A DNA stretch of 64,000 nt. Source: Bacteroidales bacterium UBA3808 (lineage in GTDB: Bacteria > Bacteroidota > Bacteroidia > Bacteroidales > Paludibacteraceae). The first letter of the stretch is position 1, and every line of letters begins with the position of its first letter. Made by a program: the position numbers and the translations under genes. The notes under the pieces are model-generated. The model was given only the letters and a program-made list of their open reading frames with translations. It made no database searches and was not told the DNA's origin. Positions 51,371-59,269 of this stretch are shown here, piece after piece. The stretch is taken from contig DFEG01000040.1 in the NCBI GenBank assembly GCA_002369075.1, forward strand, positions 1 through 64,000, given 5' to 3'.

Positions 51371-52796
51371 TTTTTGCCCAGCGGGCAGGGATCATACGAT
51401 AGGGGTAGCGCTCGCGGATATTATCCGCGTTAGGGCAGTCAATGCGGTGAATACGGATTCCCTTGGTAACGGAGACGAAGGCAAAAATAGGGTCTCCGGG
51501 CTGCGGGTTGCAGCACTTGGAGAGGTTGTAGTCCACGTTTTTGACATTCATATCCACCTCAATTGCGAGCCCTTTAAGCTCGGATTTATCCACGTACTCC
51601 GTATGTTCGCGTATAGAGGGTGTCTCGTCATGCGTGAGGAATACCTCCCGCAGCCGTTGAATATCCTCCTTGCCGGTAGCGAGCGACTGGTACATATCCG
51701 AGACCTCTTTGTATCCCAGTTTGAGCGCCATACGGGTAATATCCGCCTCGTTGTATTCCAGTTTCCAGTTCTTGAAGCGGCGCTCGATCATTTCCTTTCC
51801 CTCCGCCGCGGACTTATACTCAATCTCCTTGAGCGCCTGACGGATCTTGTTCTTGGCTTTGGACGAAGCGACAAAATTGAGCCAGTCGGGGTTCGGGTGC
51901 TGGTTCGGAGCGGTCATCACCGACACCTGATCTCCGTTCTCAAGCTTCTGCCGTATGGAGACGTTCTGATTACGAATAGTACCTCCGACGCAGTGCGAAC
52001 CCACTTCGCTATGGATAGAATAGGCAAAGTCCAATACCGTAGCACCCTCGGGAAGCCGTCGCAAATCGCCCGTAGGGGTGAATACATAGATGTCTCCGGA
52101 TTTCTGTACAATCGACCCTTTGACCCCTTTGTAGGACCAGTGCGCCGCCACACCCTGCTCCGCCACCTCGTCCATCCGACGGGAGCGGATCTGCACCTCC
52201 ACCCACCGGTTTTCGGGACCGAGAACCGTTGTATGGAGCGACTCGTATCCGTTCTCTTTTGGCACAGAGAGCCAGTCGCGGAGCCGCTTGGGGTTAGGCT
52301 GGAAAACATCGGTAATGAGAGAATAGACCTGCCAGCAGTCCGATTTCTCTTTCTCCACCGGCGAGTCCAAGATAATACGGATGGCAAAGAGGTCGTATAT
52401 CTTATCGACATCACAGTGCTGTACCTGCATCTTATGGTAGATGGAGTGAATGGACTTCGGGCGTCCCTTGATAGTAAAAGAGAAGCCCTCCGCCTTGAGT
52501 TTCGCCTCAATCGGTGCGATGAAAGATGCTATATACGCCTCGCGTTCCGCTTTCTTGGCGTTCAACGCGTGCGCGATATATTTATAGGTACCGTAGTCGA
52601 GGAACTTGAGCGCCAGATCCTCCATTTCCGTCTTAATCTGGTACAAGCCAAGGCGGTGCGCCATAGGCGCATGCAGGTTCTGCGTCTCCCGAGCTATATG
52701 TCTCCGCCTTTCCGAATCGCCCTCTTTATCGAGCTGCCGTAGTAGTTCCAGACGCTCGTTGAGGATCGAAAAAAGCACTTTATTGCTATCTTCCAT
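51363..52796 (-). CDS. Short RelA/SpoT-family protein with truncated HD domain and no ACT domain
   Basis: 477 residues from ATG at 52796; a longer open frame to 52883 crosses the promoter. Full-length Rel proteins are about 730 residues. Only the end of the HD hydrolase domain is left ('RHIARETQNLHAPMAHRLGL', about 32-65) and the usual 'ADRLHNMRTL' site reads 'LNERLELLRQL'. The (p)ppGpp synthetase domain is intact at about 95-215 ('GRPKSIHSIYHKM', 'PKENGYESLHTTV', 'EVQIRS'), then TGS (233-292) and a zinc-finger-like 'CCNPQPGDPIFAF' (428-455). It therefore looks like a synthetase-only enzyme. Confidence 0.88.
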   Translation of the reverse strand: MEDSNKVLFSILNERLELLRQLDKEGDSERRRHIARETQNLHAPMAHRLGLYQIKTEMEDLALKFLDYGTYKYIAHALNAKKAEREAYIASFIAPIEAKLKAEGFSFTIKGRPKSIHSIYHKMQVQHCDVDKIYDLFAIRIILDSPVEKEKSDCWQVYSLITDVFQPNPKRLRDWLSVPKENGYESLHTTVLGPENRWVEVQIRSRRMDEVAEQGVAAHWSYKGVKGSIVQKSGDIYVFTPTGDLRRLPEGATVLDFAYSIHSEVGSHCVGGTIRNQNVSIRQKLENGDQVSVMTAPNQHPNPDWLNFVASSKAKNKIRQALKEIEYKSAAEGKEMIERRFKNWKLEYNEADITRMALKLGYKEVSDMYQSLATGKEDIQRLREVFLTHDETPSIREHTEYVDKSELKGLAIEVDMNVKNVDYNLSKCCNPQPGDPIFAFVSVTKGIRIHRIDCPNADNIRERYPYRMIPARWAKKS

Positions 52797-52819
52797 TGTG
52801 TTAATCTCAAAAAACGCTG

Positions 52820-52850
52820 CAAATTTACGATTTTTTTTGCATATATCAAA
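52820..52850 (-). promoter_or_regulatory. Promoter of the rel-type gene
   Basis: -7 box TAAATTTG (52820-52827) and upstream element TTGATATATGCAA, 22 bp apart; the element is shared with the divergent promoter. Confidence 0.75.
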
Positions 52851-52867
52851 ATATTTTCGTAACTTTG
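52836..52867 (+). promoter_or_regulatory. Promoter of the membrane-anchored unknown gene
   Basis: TTTGCATATATCAAAA at 52836 and TAACTTTG at 52860-52867, 23 bp from TTG to TA. Confidence 0.8.
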
Positions 52868-52904
52868 CAGCGTTTTTGTGCAAATAATAAAATTTAACCT
52901 AATA

Positions 52905-53663
52905 ATGAAAGCAACAAGAAACATTGTCATTTGCCTGTTAAGCATCGCCGCAATCGTGATGGCTTACTTCTGCGTGACGAGCGTAACAACGCCTATCAAA
53001 TTTGAAAACACACGTGTACAGCGTGAAGTAGCAGTAATCAAGAATCTGGTAGATCTGCGCACGGCGGAGGTTGAGTACAACCACCAGAAAGGTGTGTTCA
53101 CCGCAAGCCCAGACACTCTGCTGATGTTCCTGAAGACCGCTCCGAAGAAAGAGGTATTGAAGGAAGGAAGTCTGACCGACAAGCAGTTAGAGGCAGGTCT
53201 GACCGAGCCGAAAGCCGTTAAGATTCTGAATGAAGCGAAGAAGAAAGCGCTGAAGAAGAACCAGTTTGCGGACAACGATGCGCTGTATGCCTATATCTGG
53301 GAGAATGACAAAGACGTTATCAACAACGGTTTAGCCGGTTTCCGCCGTGACACCATCGAACTGAACATGCTCCAGGCACTCTACAAAGGCGAGTACGACG
53401 AGAAAACGATCGACAAGATTGTGACTATCCCTTACAGCGAGGGCAAGAAATTCGAGATCGAGGTGAACAACGACTATAAGACCAGTCAGGGAATCCGCGT
53501 TCCGCTGTTTGAGGCACGCGCACCGTACGAGAGCTATCTGGGCGACTTGAACAAACAGGAGCTGGTTAACCTCATTGACAAAGAGACCAAGTTGGAGCAC
53601 TACGCAGGCTTGAAGGTCGGTGATATCTATTCCCCGAACAACAACGCCGGAAACTGGGAATGA
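52905..53663 (+). CDS. Membrane-anchored protein of unknown function
   Basis: 252 residues from ATG at 52905. A single N-terminal hydrophobic segment (about 6-25) anchors a Lys/Glu-rich soluble domain that alternates helices ('KILNEAKKKALKKNQ') and ends with 'EHYAGLKVGDIYSPNNNAGN'. No catalytic motif is visible and I do not recognise the family. It has its own promoter, divergent from the rel-type gene, and lies 29 bp before rsmD. Confidence 0.75.
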   Translation: MKATRNIVICLLSIAAIVMAYFCVTSVTTPIKFENTRVQREVAVIKNLVDLRTAEVEYNHQKGVFTASPDTLLMFLKTAPKKEVLKEGSLTDKQLEAGLTEPKAVKILNEAKKKALKKNQFADNDALYAYIWENDKDVINNGLAGFRRDTIELNMLQALYKGEYDEKTIDKIVTIPYSEGKKFEIEVNNDYKTSQGIRVPLFEARAPYESYLGDLNKQELVNLIDKETKLEHYAGLKVGDIYSPNNNAGNWE

Positions 53664-53694
53664 TAAAGGCTAAAGGCTAAGGTTAGAGGCTAAT
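53663..53694. repeat. TAAAGGCTAAAGGCTAAGGT tandem repeat at the rsmD start
   Basis: Four words TAAAGGC TAAAGGC TAAGGT TAGAGGC up to TAATG, which supplies the rsmD ATG context. The TTAGAGGC word also occurs in the metK copy at 9533-9567. Confidence 0.8.
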
Positions 53695-54259
53695 GAGAAT
53701 TATCTCTGGGAAATACGGGGGGCGGCGGTTGTCGCCCCCTAAAAATATCACCGCAAGGCCTACGACGGACTTTGCGAAGGAGAGCCTGTTCAATCTACTC
53801 AACAACCGGTTGGACTTTGAGGGGATAGATATGCTGGATCTCTTTGCAGGCACAGGCGGAATAGGTATCGAGTGCGTAAGTCGCGGTGCACGGGAAGTGA
53901 CCGCCGTGGAGATTGCACACGTACAGCAGAACTGGATTATCAGTTGCTGCAAGCAGTTAGGCATCCGCAATCTGAGTGTAATCCGTGGCGATGTATTCAA
54001 GTTTCTGAGTACCTGTCGGACGCAGTACGACCTGATCTTCGCCGATCCGCCTTACGCGTTAGAGCTGTTACCTACCCTGCCGGATATCATTCTGAAACCT
54101 TCAGCGGCCAGCCATCAGCCGTCAGAGGAGAGTTATCCGATTCTCAAACCCGGCGGATGGTTAGTTATCGAGCACGGCAAGGACACCGACTTCACAAGCC
54201 ACCCAAGACATTACGAAACACGAACGTACGGCAGCGTACATTTCAGTTTCTTCCAATAA
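53693..54259 (+). CDS. rsmD: 16S rRNA (guanine-N2) methyltransferase RsmD
   Basis: 188 residues. The start 'MRIISGKYGGRRL', 'RPTTDFAKESLFNLL', SAM-binding 'LDLFAGTGGIGIECVSRGA' and catalytic 'FADPPYAL' identify the enzyme that methylates G966 of 16S rRNA. A tandem repeat (54096-54128) encodes 'SAASHQPSEES' before 'YPILKPGGWLVIEH'. A strong terminator follows. Confidence 0.94.
   Translation: MRIISGKYGGRRLSPPKNITARPTTDFAKESLFNLLNNRLDFEGIDMLDLFAGTGGIGIECVSRGAREVTAVEIAHVQQNWIISCCKQLGIRNLSVIRGDVFKFLSTCRTQYDLIFADPPYALELLPTLPDIILKPSAASHQPSEESYPILKPGGWLVIEHGKDTDFTSHPRHYETRTYGSVHFSFFQ
54096..54128. repeat. CAGCCATCAGCCGTCAG tandem repeat inside rsmD
   Basis: Words AACCTTCAGCGGC, CAGCCAT, CAGCCGT, CAGAGG, in frame. 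They are the same words, in opposite orientation, as the copy inside the peptidase gene at 35071. Confidence 0.8.
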
Positions 54260-54270
54260 TGACGACTAAT

Positions 54271-54300
54271 AAAAAAAGAGGCACGCGCCTCTTTTTTATT
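54271..54300. terminator. Bidirectional intrinsic terminator between rsmD and manA
   Basis: AAAAAAGAGGC and GCCTCTTTTTT form an 11 bp stem around ACGC. The A and T tracts on both sides allow termination of both convergent genes. Confidence 0.85.
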
Positions 54301-54314
54301 TGCCCATGCAAGGT

Positions 54315-55316
54315 TTATAACTCCACATATATCTCAATGAGTTTGCAGTCGCCCTCAGGTGCAAGCAGAATATCATTGAGTGAAGCAGGAATGAGTATTG
54401 CCTCTCCCGTTCCGAGGGTTACAGAGTTATCGTTTTCCACCTCGCAGTCCAACGCCGTCACCCGGCATTGGCCGCCCACGCACATATACGCCACGAAAGA
54501 ATCCAACGGAGCGTAGTCCCGCTGCGCTTTTTGCGTCAGGTAAAGAAGGTTTGCTGTAAAATAGGGCGTTTGTTTGATGTTCACCACCCCGTTCTTCACA
54601 GGCGAGGGGTGTGTGACCACCGCTTCTTTGACGGGTGCATAATCCATCACTTCGAGCGCTTTGTCCAGTTTGAGCGGACGCATCCGACCGTCGTTTCCCA
54701 CCCGGTTGTAATCATAGAGACGGTAAGTAATGTCGCTGTTCTCCTGAATCTCAGCCACTATTGTATTCCGCTTCATTGCGTGTACCGTTCCCGCCGGAAT
54801 ATAAGCGATGTCCCCTTCGCTGACCTTATAAGCGTGCAGGTATCGTGCGAGCGAACCGTCCTGAATAGCCGCGTGTATGAGCGAGGGGTTCATTGTCTCG
54901 TTCCATCCCAGATAGACCGCCGCCCCCTTGTCAGGCGAGGGCATCACATACCACATCTCCGTCTTGCCGAGCGAGTTCTCATGCTCCAAGGCATAGTCGT
55001 CATCCGGGTGTACCTGGATAGAGAGATCGTCGGCTGCGTCAATGAACTTGAGCAACAGCGGGAAATGGTTTCCGAAGGTATCATATACTTTTCCCCCGAC
55101 TAACTCGTCCATATAGACTTCCAAGAGATCTTGCAGGTCGTCTCCTGCGTGCGAGCCGTTAGTCACCACCGTCGGGTACTTCTCTACGTCCGACAACACC
55201 CACGCCTCGCCTACGTTCTCATAGTCCGCCGGCACGTGGTCGTACCATTTTTCTATTATATTTCCGCCCCAAATCTTATGGAACAGCCGTGCTTCAAATT
55301 TAAAGGGATAAAGCAT
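54315..55316 (-). CDS. manA: Mannose-6-phosphate isomerase, class I
   Basis: 333 residues. The cupin metal site is visible in 'LLLKFIDAADDLSIQVHPDD' and 'GKTEMWYV', and 'YIPAGTVHAM' and 'AEIQENSDITYRLYDYNR' are the type I signatures. It interconverts mannose 6-phosphate and fructose 6-phosphate and can feed GDP-mannose synthesis or hexose use. Its ATG lies at the edge of a tandem repeat that also forms the stop of the preceding gene. Confidence 0.93.
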   Translation of the reverse strand: MLYPFKFEARLFHKIWGGNIIEKWYDHVPADYENVGEAWVLSDVEKYPTVVTNGSHAGDDLQDLLEVYMDELVGGKVYDTFGNHFPLLLKFIDAADDLSIQVHPDDDYALEHENSLGKTEMWYVMPSPDKGAAVYLGWNETMNPSLIHAAIQDGSLARYLHAYKVSEGDIAYIPAGTVHAMKRNTIVAEIQENSDITYRLYDYNRVGNDGRMRPLKLDKALEVMDYAPVKEAVVTHPSPVKNGVVNIKQTPYFTANLLYLTQKAQRDYAPLDSFVAYMCVGGQCRVTALDCEVENDNSVTLGTGEAILIPASLNDILLAPEGDCKLIEIYVEL

Positions 55317-55340
55317 AGTTGATAGTTGATAGTTGTTATT
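55317..55340. repeat. TAGTTGATAGTTGATAGTTG tandem repeat between yitT-type gene and manA
   Basis: Three 7 bp GTTGATA units fill the 19 bp spacer and include the stop codon of the YitT-type gene (55336-55338). Confidence 0.85.
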
Positions 55341-56445
55341 CGGTAACGGCTCTTATCTTGCCGTCAATCTTCTTATGCCGTATCCAGAGACCATAAACCT
55401 CTGAACAGTTACCGGCAGTGATAAACGCCTTGATATGATTATTACGTATAAACGCCATGACGGAAGAGAACTCGTCCTGTGTCAAGAGCGACTGTATCTC
55501 CATGTGCTCCTCACCGCTGTATCCACCTTTCACAGTGTACAGCGAGCATCCGCGTACAAGTTCCTCCACAATATATTTGCGTATCCGTTCCGGCTCAGAG
55601 GAGACAATACAAACACGTTTCCGGCGGTTGAGCGAAGCGGTAAAATAATCAATGGCAAGCCCGTTGATCCACGTACCGATGATACCTATCATCACCATTC
55701 TGAAGTCATTGATAAGAAACGACGTGCAACAGATCAGAATACCGCCGATAGCCACCGACGTCCCGATCTCGAAATGCAGGTATTTATTGACTATCTTGCC
55801 AAGAATATCCAGTCCTCCCGTGGAGGCGTTGATGCGAAACAGGAAAGCCTGACATGCACTAAGGAGTAGTACGAAACAGATAAGATCGAACCATACGTCC
55901 CCTTGTCCCAATCCGCCACTCATGACCGAGTCCCTCACTTTCTCCATCACCTCTCCGGAGTCATTGAGCACATAGGGGTTACCATGCGCGTCAAGCACCG
56001 TCTGCCCGGCTTTGAGCTGTGAGAGGACATGAGGCGCGTCAATGACCTTATGGGTCAGATTGGTAATAGGATAGATATGTTCCCACATCTGCGTCAACGG
56101 ACCAAGTATCATCGCCGTATAGACGGTTTTGGCACCGAACTCATTGCCGATAAGGATGAACGCCAGCAGCAGCAGAAAGGCATTGATACCCATCACCCAG
56201 TACGAGAAAGTGTCTGTTGTGCCCCCCATAAGGGTGTTGATCACAATCGACAGACCGGATATAGAGCCCACGATAAGATGACTGGGCATCAAAAAATAAT
56301 AGACTGCGGCAGCCCCGAGACTCATTCCGGCGGTCATCATAAGCAGCTCACGCCAGAATTTCAGAGTTCCCAAAGCGTGCCAAAACGACAGCGCCAGTTC
56401 GCGCCAATAAGCGACGGTCAAATAGTTCCCAAATGTGTTTTCCAT
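55336..56445 (-). CDS. YitT-family membrane protein (DUF161 + DUF2179)
   Basis: 369 residues. Five or six membrane helices ('LLMMTAGMSLGAAAVYYFL', 'GLSIVINTL', 'NASTGGLDILGKIV') form the YitT core, with an extended loop near 125-180. The C-terminal soluble DUF2179 domain begins near residue 280 ('VCIVSSEPERIRKYIVEEL') and ends in 'AFITAGNCSEVYG'. The transported substrate is not known. It lies 2 bp after lysC. Confidence 0.88.
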   Translation of the reverse strand: MENTFGNYLTVAYWRELALSFWHALGTLKFWRELLMMTAGMSLGAAAVYYFLMPSHLIVGSISGLSIVINTLMGGTTDTFSYWVMGINAFLLLLAFILIGNEFGAKTVYTAMILGPLTQMWEHIYPITNLTHKVIDAPHVLSQLKAGQTVLDAHGNPYVLNDSGEVMEKVRDSVMSGGLGQGDVWFDLICFVLLLSACQAFLFRINASTGGLDILGKIVNKYLHFEIGTSVAIGGILICCTSFLINDFRMVMIGIIGTWINGLAIDYFTASLNRRKRVCIVSSEPERIRKYIVEELVRGCSLYTVKGGYSGEEHMEIQSLLTQDEFSSVMAFIRNNHIKAFITAGNCSEVYGLWIRHKKIDGKIRAVTE

Positions 56446-56447
56446 GG

Positions 56448-57722
56448 TCAGTTGTTTTCTTCAGCCACAAGCAACCTCGCCGTGCGGCGGGTAGTCTGGC
56501 TGAGCATGACAGTTCTGCCAGCTTTCGCCTGTTCAAGTATCCGTGGCGTAGTCCCGCGGATAGTAAGCAGCGAGAGATGGTCATTATATGAGACATTAAA
56601 GTGTTTTTGCAGTTCCTCAATCGCCTCCGGCACAAAGCGTGTATTATCAACAGAGACTGAGATCGTCACGGCGGAGGACTGAATCAACGACACCTTAAGG
56701 CGGTGACGATGAATAATATCGAATATCTCGCTCAGGCTCTCCTCAAGCACAAATCCGAAGTCTTTTGCCCTCATGGTAATCAGTATCTGGTTCTTCCGCC
56801 AGATATAAACAGGGATGTCAATCGGTCCCACTCCGTCCTCGGCGATGCGCGAGCCTGCGGCGTCAGGGTCTGCGAAGGGTTTTACATAGAGCGGTATATG
56901 TTTGTTCTCAAGCGGCTTGATTGTTTTCGGATGAATGATCTGTGCACCCGAGTAAGAGAGTTCGACGGCGTCCTGGTAGCGTAGCGAGGGGATAAGAACT
57001 GTGTCGGGCTCTATGCGCGGATCGGCGTTCAGGATACCCGGCACGTCTTTCCAGATTGTCACGGACTCGGCGTCCAGGTAGTTGCCCAAGAGTGCGGCGG
57101 TGTAGTCCGATCCCTCCCGTCCAAGGGTTGTGCGCCTTCCGTCCCGTGTTCCTCCAATGAATCCCTGTGTAATAACGACCGCAGGCCGGTTCGGTCTGTC
57201 CCACCCTGCTCTTATGACTGACATACTCACCTCATTGTCCACGCGCGCCTCGCGCCACGTATCATCCGTGCGCAGGAGTTTGGGCATATTCCACCACTCA
57301 ACGGGTAGTCCCTGCTTGAGGAGATAAACGGCGATGATCTGAGTGGAGAGAATCTCTCCCATAGAGACAACCTGATCGTAGTTTTCGTCCAACGGTTTCG
57401 CCGGGTCGTACGGTATCTCGCCCTGCAGGCGGATGTCTGTACCCGGTTGGAGTCCGAGCTCCTTCATGACGGCTACGTGTTGGTCAATGATACCGACCCA
57501 CTGTGAAAGCGCCTGTTCCTCCTGTCCGGCAGCAAGAAATCCGACCACCCGCTCAAGCGCATTCGTGGTCTTTCCCATCGCCGAGACAACGACCATGAGG
57601 CCATTAACCATTTTGTCATTTAGAGCGAGTCGGACAATCCGTTCAAGGTTCCGGACGCCGTTAGCGTCCTTGACCGAAGCTCCGCCGAATTTATACACTT
57701 TAGCCATCAAGCCATTTACCAT
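56448..57722 (-). CDS. lysC: Aspartate kinase (monofunctional)
   Basis: 424 residues from ATG at 57722; ATG at 57707 ('MAKVYKFGGASV') is the more usual start and the first five residues come from a repeat. 'VYKFGGASVKDA', 'LGREGSDYTAALLGNYLDAE' and 'DPRIEPDT' are kinase signatures, and two ACT domains follow (about 300-424). It phosphorylates aspartate at the entry to Lys/Met/Thr synthesis. An in-frame repeat (57597-57626) encodes 'ALNDKMVNGLM' just before 'VVVSAMGKTTN' in the kinase core. Confidence 0.94.
   Translation of the reverse strand: MVNGLMAKVYKFGGASVKDANGVRNLERIVRLALNDKMVNGLMVVVSAMGKTTNALERVVGFLAAGQEEQALSQWVGIIDQHVAVMKELGLQPGTDIRLQGEIPYDPAKPLDENYDQVVSMGEILSTQIIAVYLLKQGLPVEWWNMPKLLRTDDTWREARVDNEVSMSVIRAGWDRPNRPAVVITQGFIGGTRDGRRTTLGREGSDYTAALLGNYLDAESVTIWKDVPGILNADPRIEPDTVLIPSLRYQDAVELSYSGAQIIHPKTIKPLENKHIPLYVKPFADPDAAGSRIAEDGVGPIDIPVYIWRKNQILITMRAKDFGFVLEESLSEIFDIIHRHRLKVSLIQSSAVTISVSVDNTRFVPEAIEELQKHFNVSYNDHLSLLTIRGTTPRILEQAKAGRTVMLSQTTRRTARLLVAEENN
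57597..57626. repeat. CATTAACCATTTTGTCATTT tandem repeat inside lysC
   Basis: Words CCATTAA, CCATTTTGT, CATTTAGAG, in frame. Confidence 0.75.
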
Positions 57723-57724
57723 TT
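57703..57724. repeat. GCCATCAAGCCATTTACCAT tandem repeat at the lysC start
   Basis: Words GCCATCAA, GCCATTTA, CCATTT; contains both candidate start codons of lysC. Confidence 0.7.
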
Positions 57725-57747
57725 CTTAGCCCCGAGGGGGCACGATT
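57723..57747. repeat. Dispersed 25 bp palindromic element (copy 2)
   Basis: TTCTTAGCCCCGAGGGGGCA followed by CGATT. It matches the reverse complement of 1711-1735 at 23 of 25 positions; the two differences preserve the CCCC/GGGG pairing. Confidence 0.8.
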
Positions 57748-57772
57748 ATCAGGGCAGTTACCATCCGAGTAT

Positions 57773-58255
57773 TTAGAGGTTCGCCATACGGATCGCCGTG
57801 TATGCCCCTTCGGTGCCTTTGTTCCCCAACCTGCCGCCGCACCGATCGAGCGCCTGCTGCCGGTTCAGTACCGTGAGGAGCGAGAAGATGACAGGCACCT
57901 TCCCCTGTGCGTTAAGCATTGCCACGCCCTGGGTCACCGACTGACAGACATAGTCGAAATGCGGTGTTTCTCCCTGTATCACACAGCCGATAACAACCAC
58001 AGCGTCCACGCGCTCCTCTTTCATTACCCGCGCTGCGCCGTACGTCAGTTCAACCGCTCCCGGCACGTGGACAATATCAATATTATCCTCCTGCACCCCA
58101 TGTTTGACGAACGTATCCATAGCGCCCTGCGCCATGGCGTACGTAATCTCGCTATTCCAGTCTGCTACAATAATTGCATAGCGCTGACGTCCAAGAACAT
58201 CAGCGCCAGGCAGTTGCGAAGCATCGTATTGAGACAAATCAGTTGTCATAGGCAT
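57773..58255 (-). CDS. ribH: 6,7-dimethyl-8-ribityllumazine synthase
   Basis: 160 residues. 'AIIVADWNSEITYAMAQGAM', 'IDIVHVPGAVELTYGAARVM', 'VIGCVIQGETPHFDYVCQSV' and 'PVIFSLLTVLNRQQALDR' are the lumazine synthase landmarks, with the catalytic His in 'GETPHFDY'. It makes the riboflavin precursor. It lies between the TPR protein and lysC, an arrangement seen in other Bacteroidales for the TPR gene. A tandem repeat precedes its start. Confidence 0.95.
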   Translation of the reverse strand: MPMTTDLSQYDASQLPGADVLGRQRYAIIVADWNSEITYAMAQGAMDTFVKHGVQEDNIDIVHVPGAVELTYGAARVMKEERVDAVVVIGCVIQGETPHFDYVCQSVTQGVAMLNAQGKVPVIFSLLTVLNRQQALDRCGGRLGNKGTEGAYTAIRMANL

Positions 58256-58291
58256 TTACCATTTGGCCATTTACCATGTACCATTTATTGG
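58251..58291. repeat. CATTTACCATTTGGCCATTT tandem repeat between ribH and the TPR gene
   Basis: Five words (CATTTAC, CATTTGGC, CATTTAC, CATGTAC, CATTTATTGGG) fill the 29 bp spacer and include the ribH ATG and the TPR stop codon. Confidence 0.85.
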
Positions 58292-58968
58292 GCGATGGCG
58301 ATGTATTTGTCGATATCCTGCGCCTCTGCGGAAGCGGGATAATCAGCCTTGATCGCCTTGAATGCCTTGAGAGCTTTGGCGTTCTGACCTTCGTGCAGGT
58401 AAACCAGACCGGCTTTCTTGAGGCTCATCGGGGCGATCACTTCGTTTCCGGACTTGGCTGCCGCCTCAAAAGCCTTCGCAGCCTTGCCGTAGTCCTGAAG
58501 TTCTACATAAGCGTCCCCGAGCAGCTGGTGCGCCGCGGGATCGATATTCACGTCATCCGCATCGAACTTGCCGAGGAACTTGGCAGCGTCCTCATACTCC
58601 CCCTTCTCGTAGTAGCAGATACCGGCATAGAGGGCAGCGAGTTTGCCCTGCTGATAGAACGAATACTCGTCCGCGATCGCCTCGAATCCAATGCACTCCG
58701 CATCGTCTCCATTGAGAGCCTTGTCGTAATCTCCCGCCATGAAATAGGCAGCCGCCTTGGCGTTCTCGTTCGATGCTTCGAGCGCCTTCGGTTTGATAAT
58801 GTACTGGTTGACAGCGATGATACCCATCACTACGACAGCAATACCGCAAACCACCCAGCTGATAAGGTTGGCGTTTTCCTCAATCCATTTACCGGCGCCT
58901 GTCAGCGCCTCATTTACTTCTTCCAGTTGCTCGTCCTGTTTAACGAACTCTTCTTTCTTTTTTGCCAT
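58285..58968 (-). CDS. Membrane-anchored tetratricopeptide-repeat protein
   Basis: 227 residues. A cytoplasmic Lys/Glu-rich start is followed by one membrane helix (about 37-58, 'ISWVVCGIAVVVMGIIAV') and TPR units across about 70-225 ('KLAALYAGICYYEKGEYEDA', 'AHQLLGDAYVELQDYGKAAK'). The layout is like YfgM-type proteins that bind the secretion translocon and help folding in the periplasm. It is the first gene of an operon reaching manA. Confidence 0.85.
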   Translation of the reverse strand: MAKKKEEFVKQDEQLEEVNEALTGAGKWIEENANLISWVVCGIAVVVMGIIAVNQYIIKPKALEASNENAKAAAYFMAGDYDKALNGDDAECIGFEAIADEYSFYQQGKLAALYAGICYYEKGEYEDAAKFLGKFDADDVNIDPAAHQLLGDAYVELQDYGKAAKAFEAAAKSGNEVIAPMSLKKAGLVYLHEGQNAKALKAFKAIKADYPASAEAQDIDKYIAIAQ

Positions 58969-59007
58969 TTTATTAATGTATTTTATTGTTTACAATCCGT
59001 TGTCCCA

Positions 59008-59055
59008 TGACGCGTCTGCACGCACTACACGGCGTGCGTCTGCACACGTCACACC
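59008..59055. other. Repeated GCGTCTGCAC hairpin-forming leader
   Basis: GCGTCTGCACGCAC (59012) and GCGTGCGTCTGCACACG (59032) lie in the transcribed leader of the TPR operon and can pair through GTGCG/CGCAC. There is no T-tract; role unknown. Confidence 0.4.
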
Positions 59056-59066
59056 AAAATCGGCTA

Positions 59067-59098
59067 CAAAGGTACAACAAAAATTGCACATATGCAAA
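59067..59098 (-). promoter_or_regulatory. Promoter of the TPR-ribH-lysC-yitT-manA operon
   Basis: Upstream element TTTGCATATGTGCAA and -7 box TACCTTTG (59067-59074), 23 bp apart. The leader to the ATG is about 95 nt. Confidence 0.8.
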
Positions 59099-59183
59099 TT
59101 TTTTAGCGTTTTTTTTGCTGTGCGTGAGATTTTCAGACACATTTCAGACACAGTAAAGGATTAGAGTTACAATATGATTGTAG

Positions 59184-59269
59184 CCTAACAGCAGTCTAAC
59201 AGTCGCTTAATCACCTACTAATAACCTACTAATCACCTACTAATAACCTACTAATAATATACTAATCTC
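59184..59269. repeat. CCTACTAATAA/CCTACTAATCA tandem array
   Basis: After two CTAACAG words the array has four 11-12 bp CCTACTAATMA units and ends in TATACTAATC. It is the longest array in the window and lies in a gene-free stretch. Confidence 0.85.

Noticed and set aside
51447..52742. 431-codon plus-strand open frame
   Set aside because: It is the shadow of the rel-type gene, whose synthetase motifs are unambiguous.
52797..52883. Upstream extension of the rel-type protein by 29 codons
   Set aside because: It runs through the TAAATTTG promoter box and does not restore HD-domain motifs.
59184..59269. CRISPR array
   Set aside because: Units are 11-12 bp without unique spacers and no cas gene is present.
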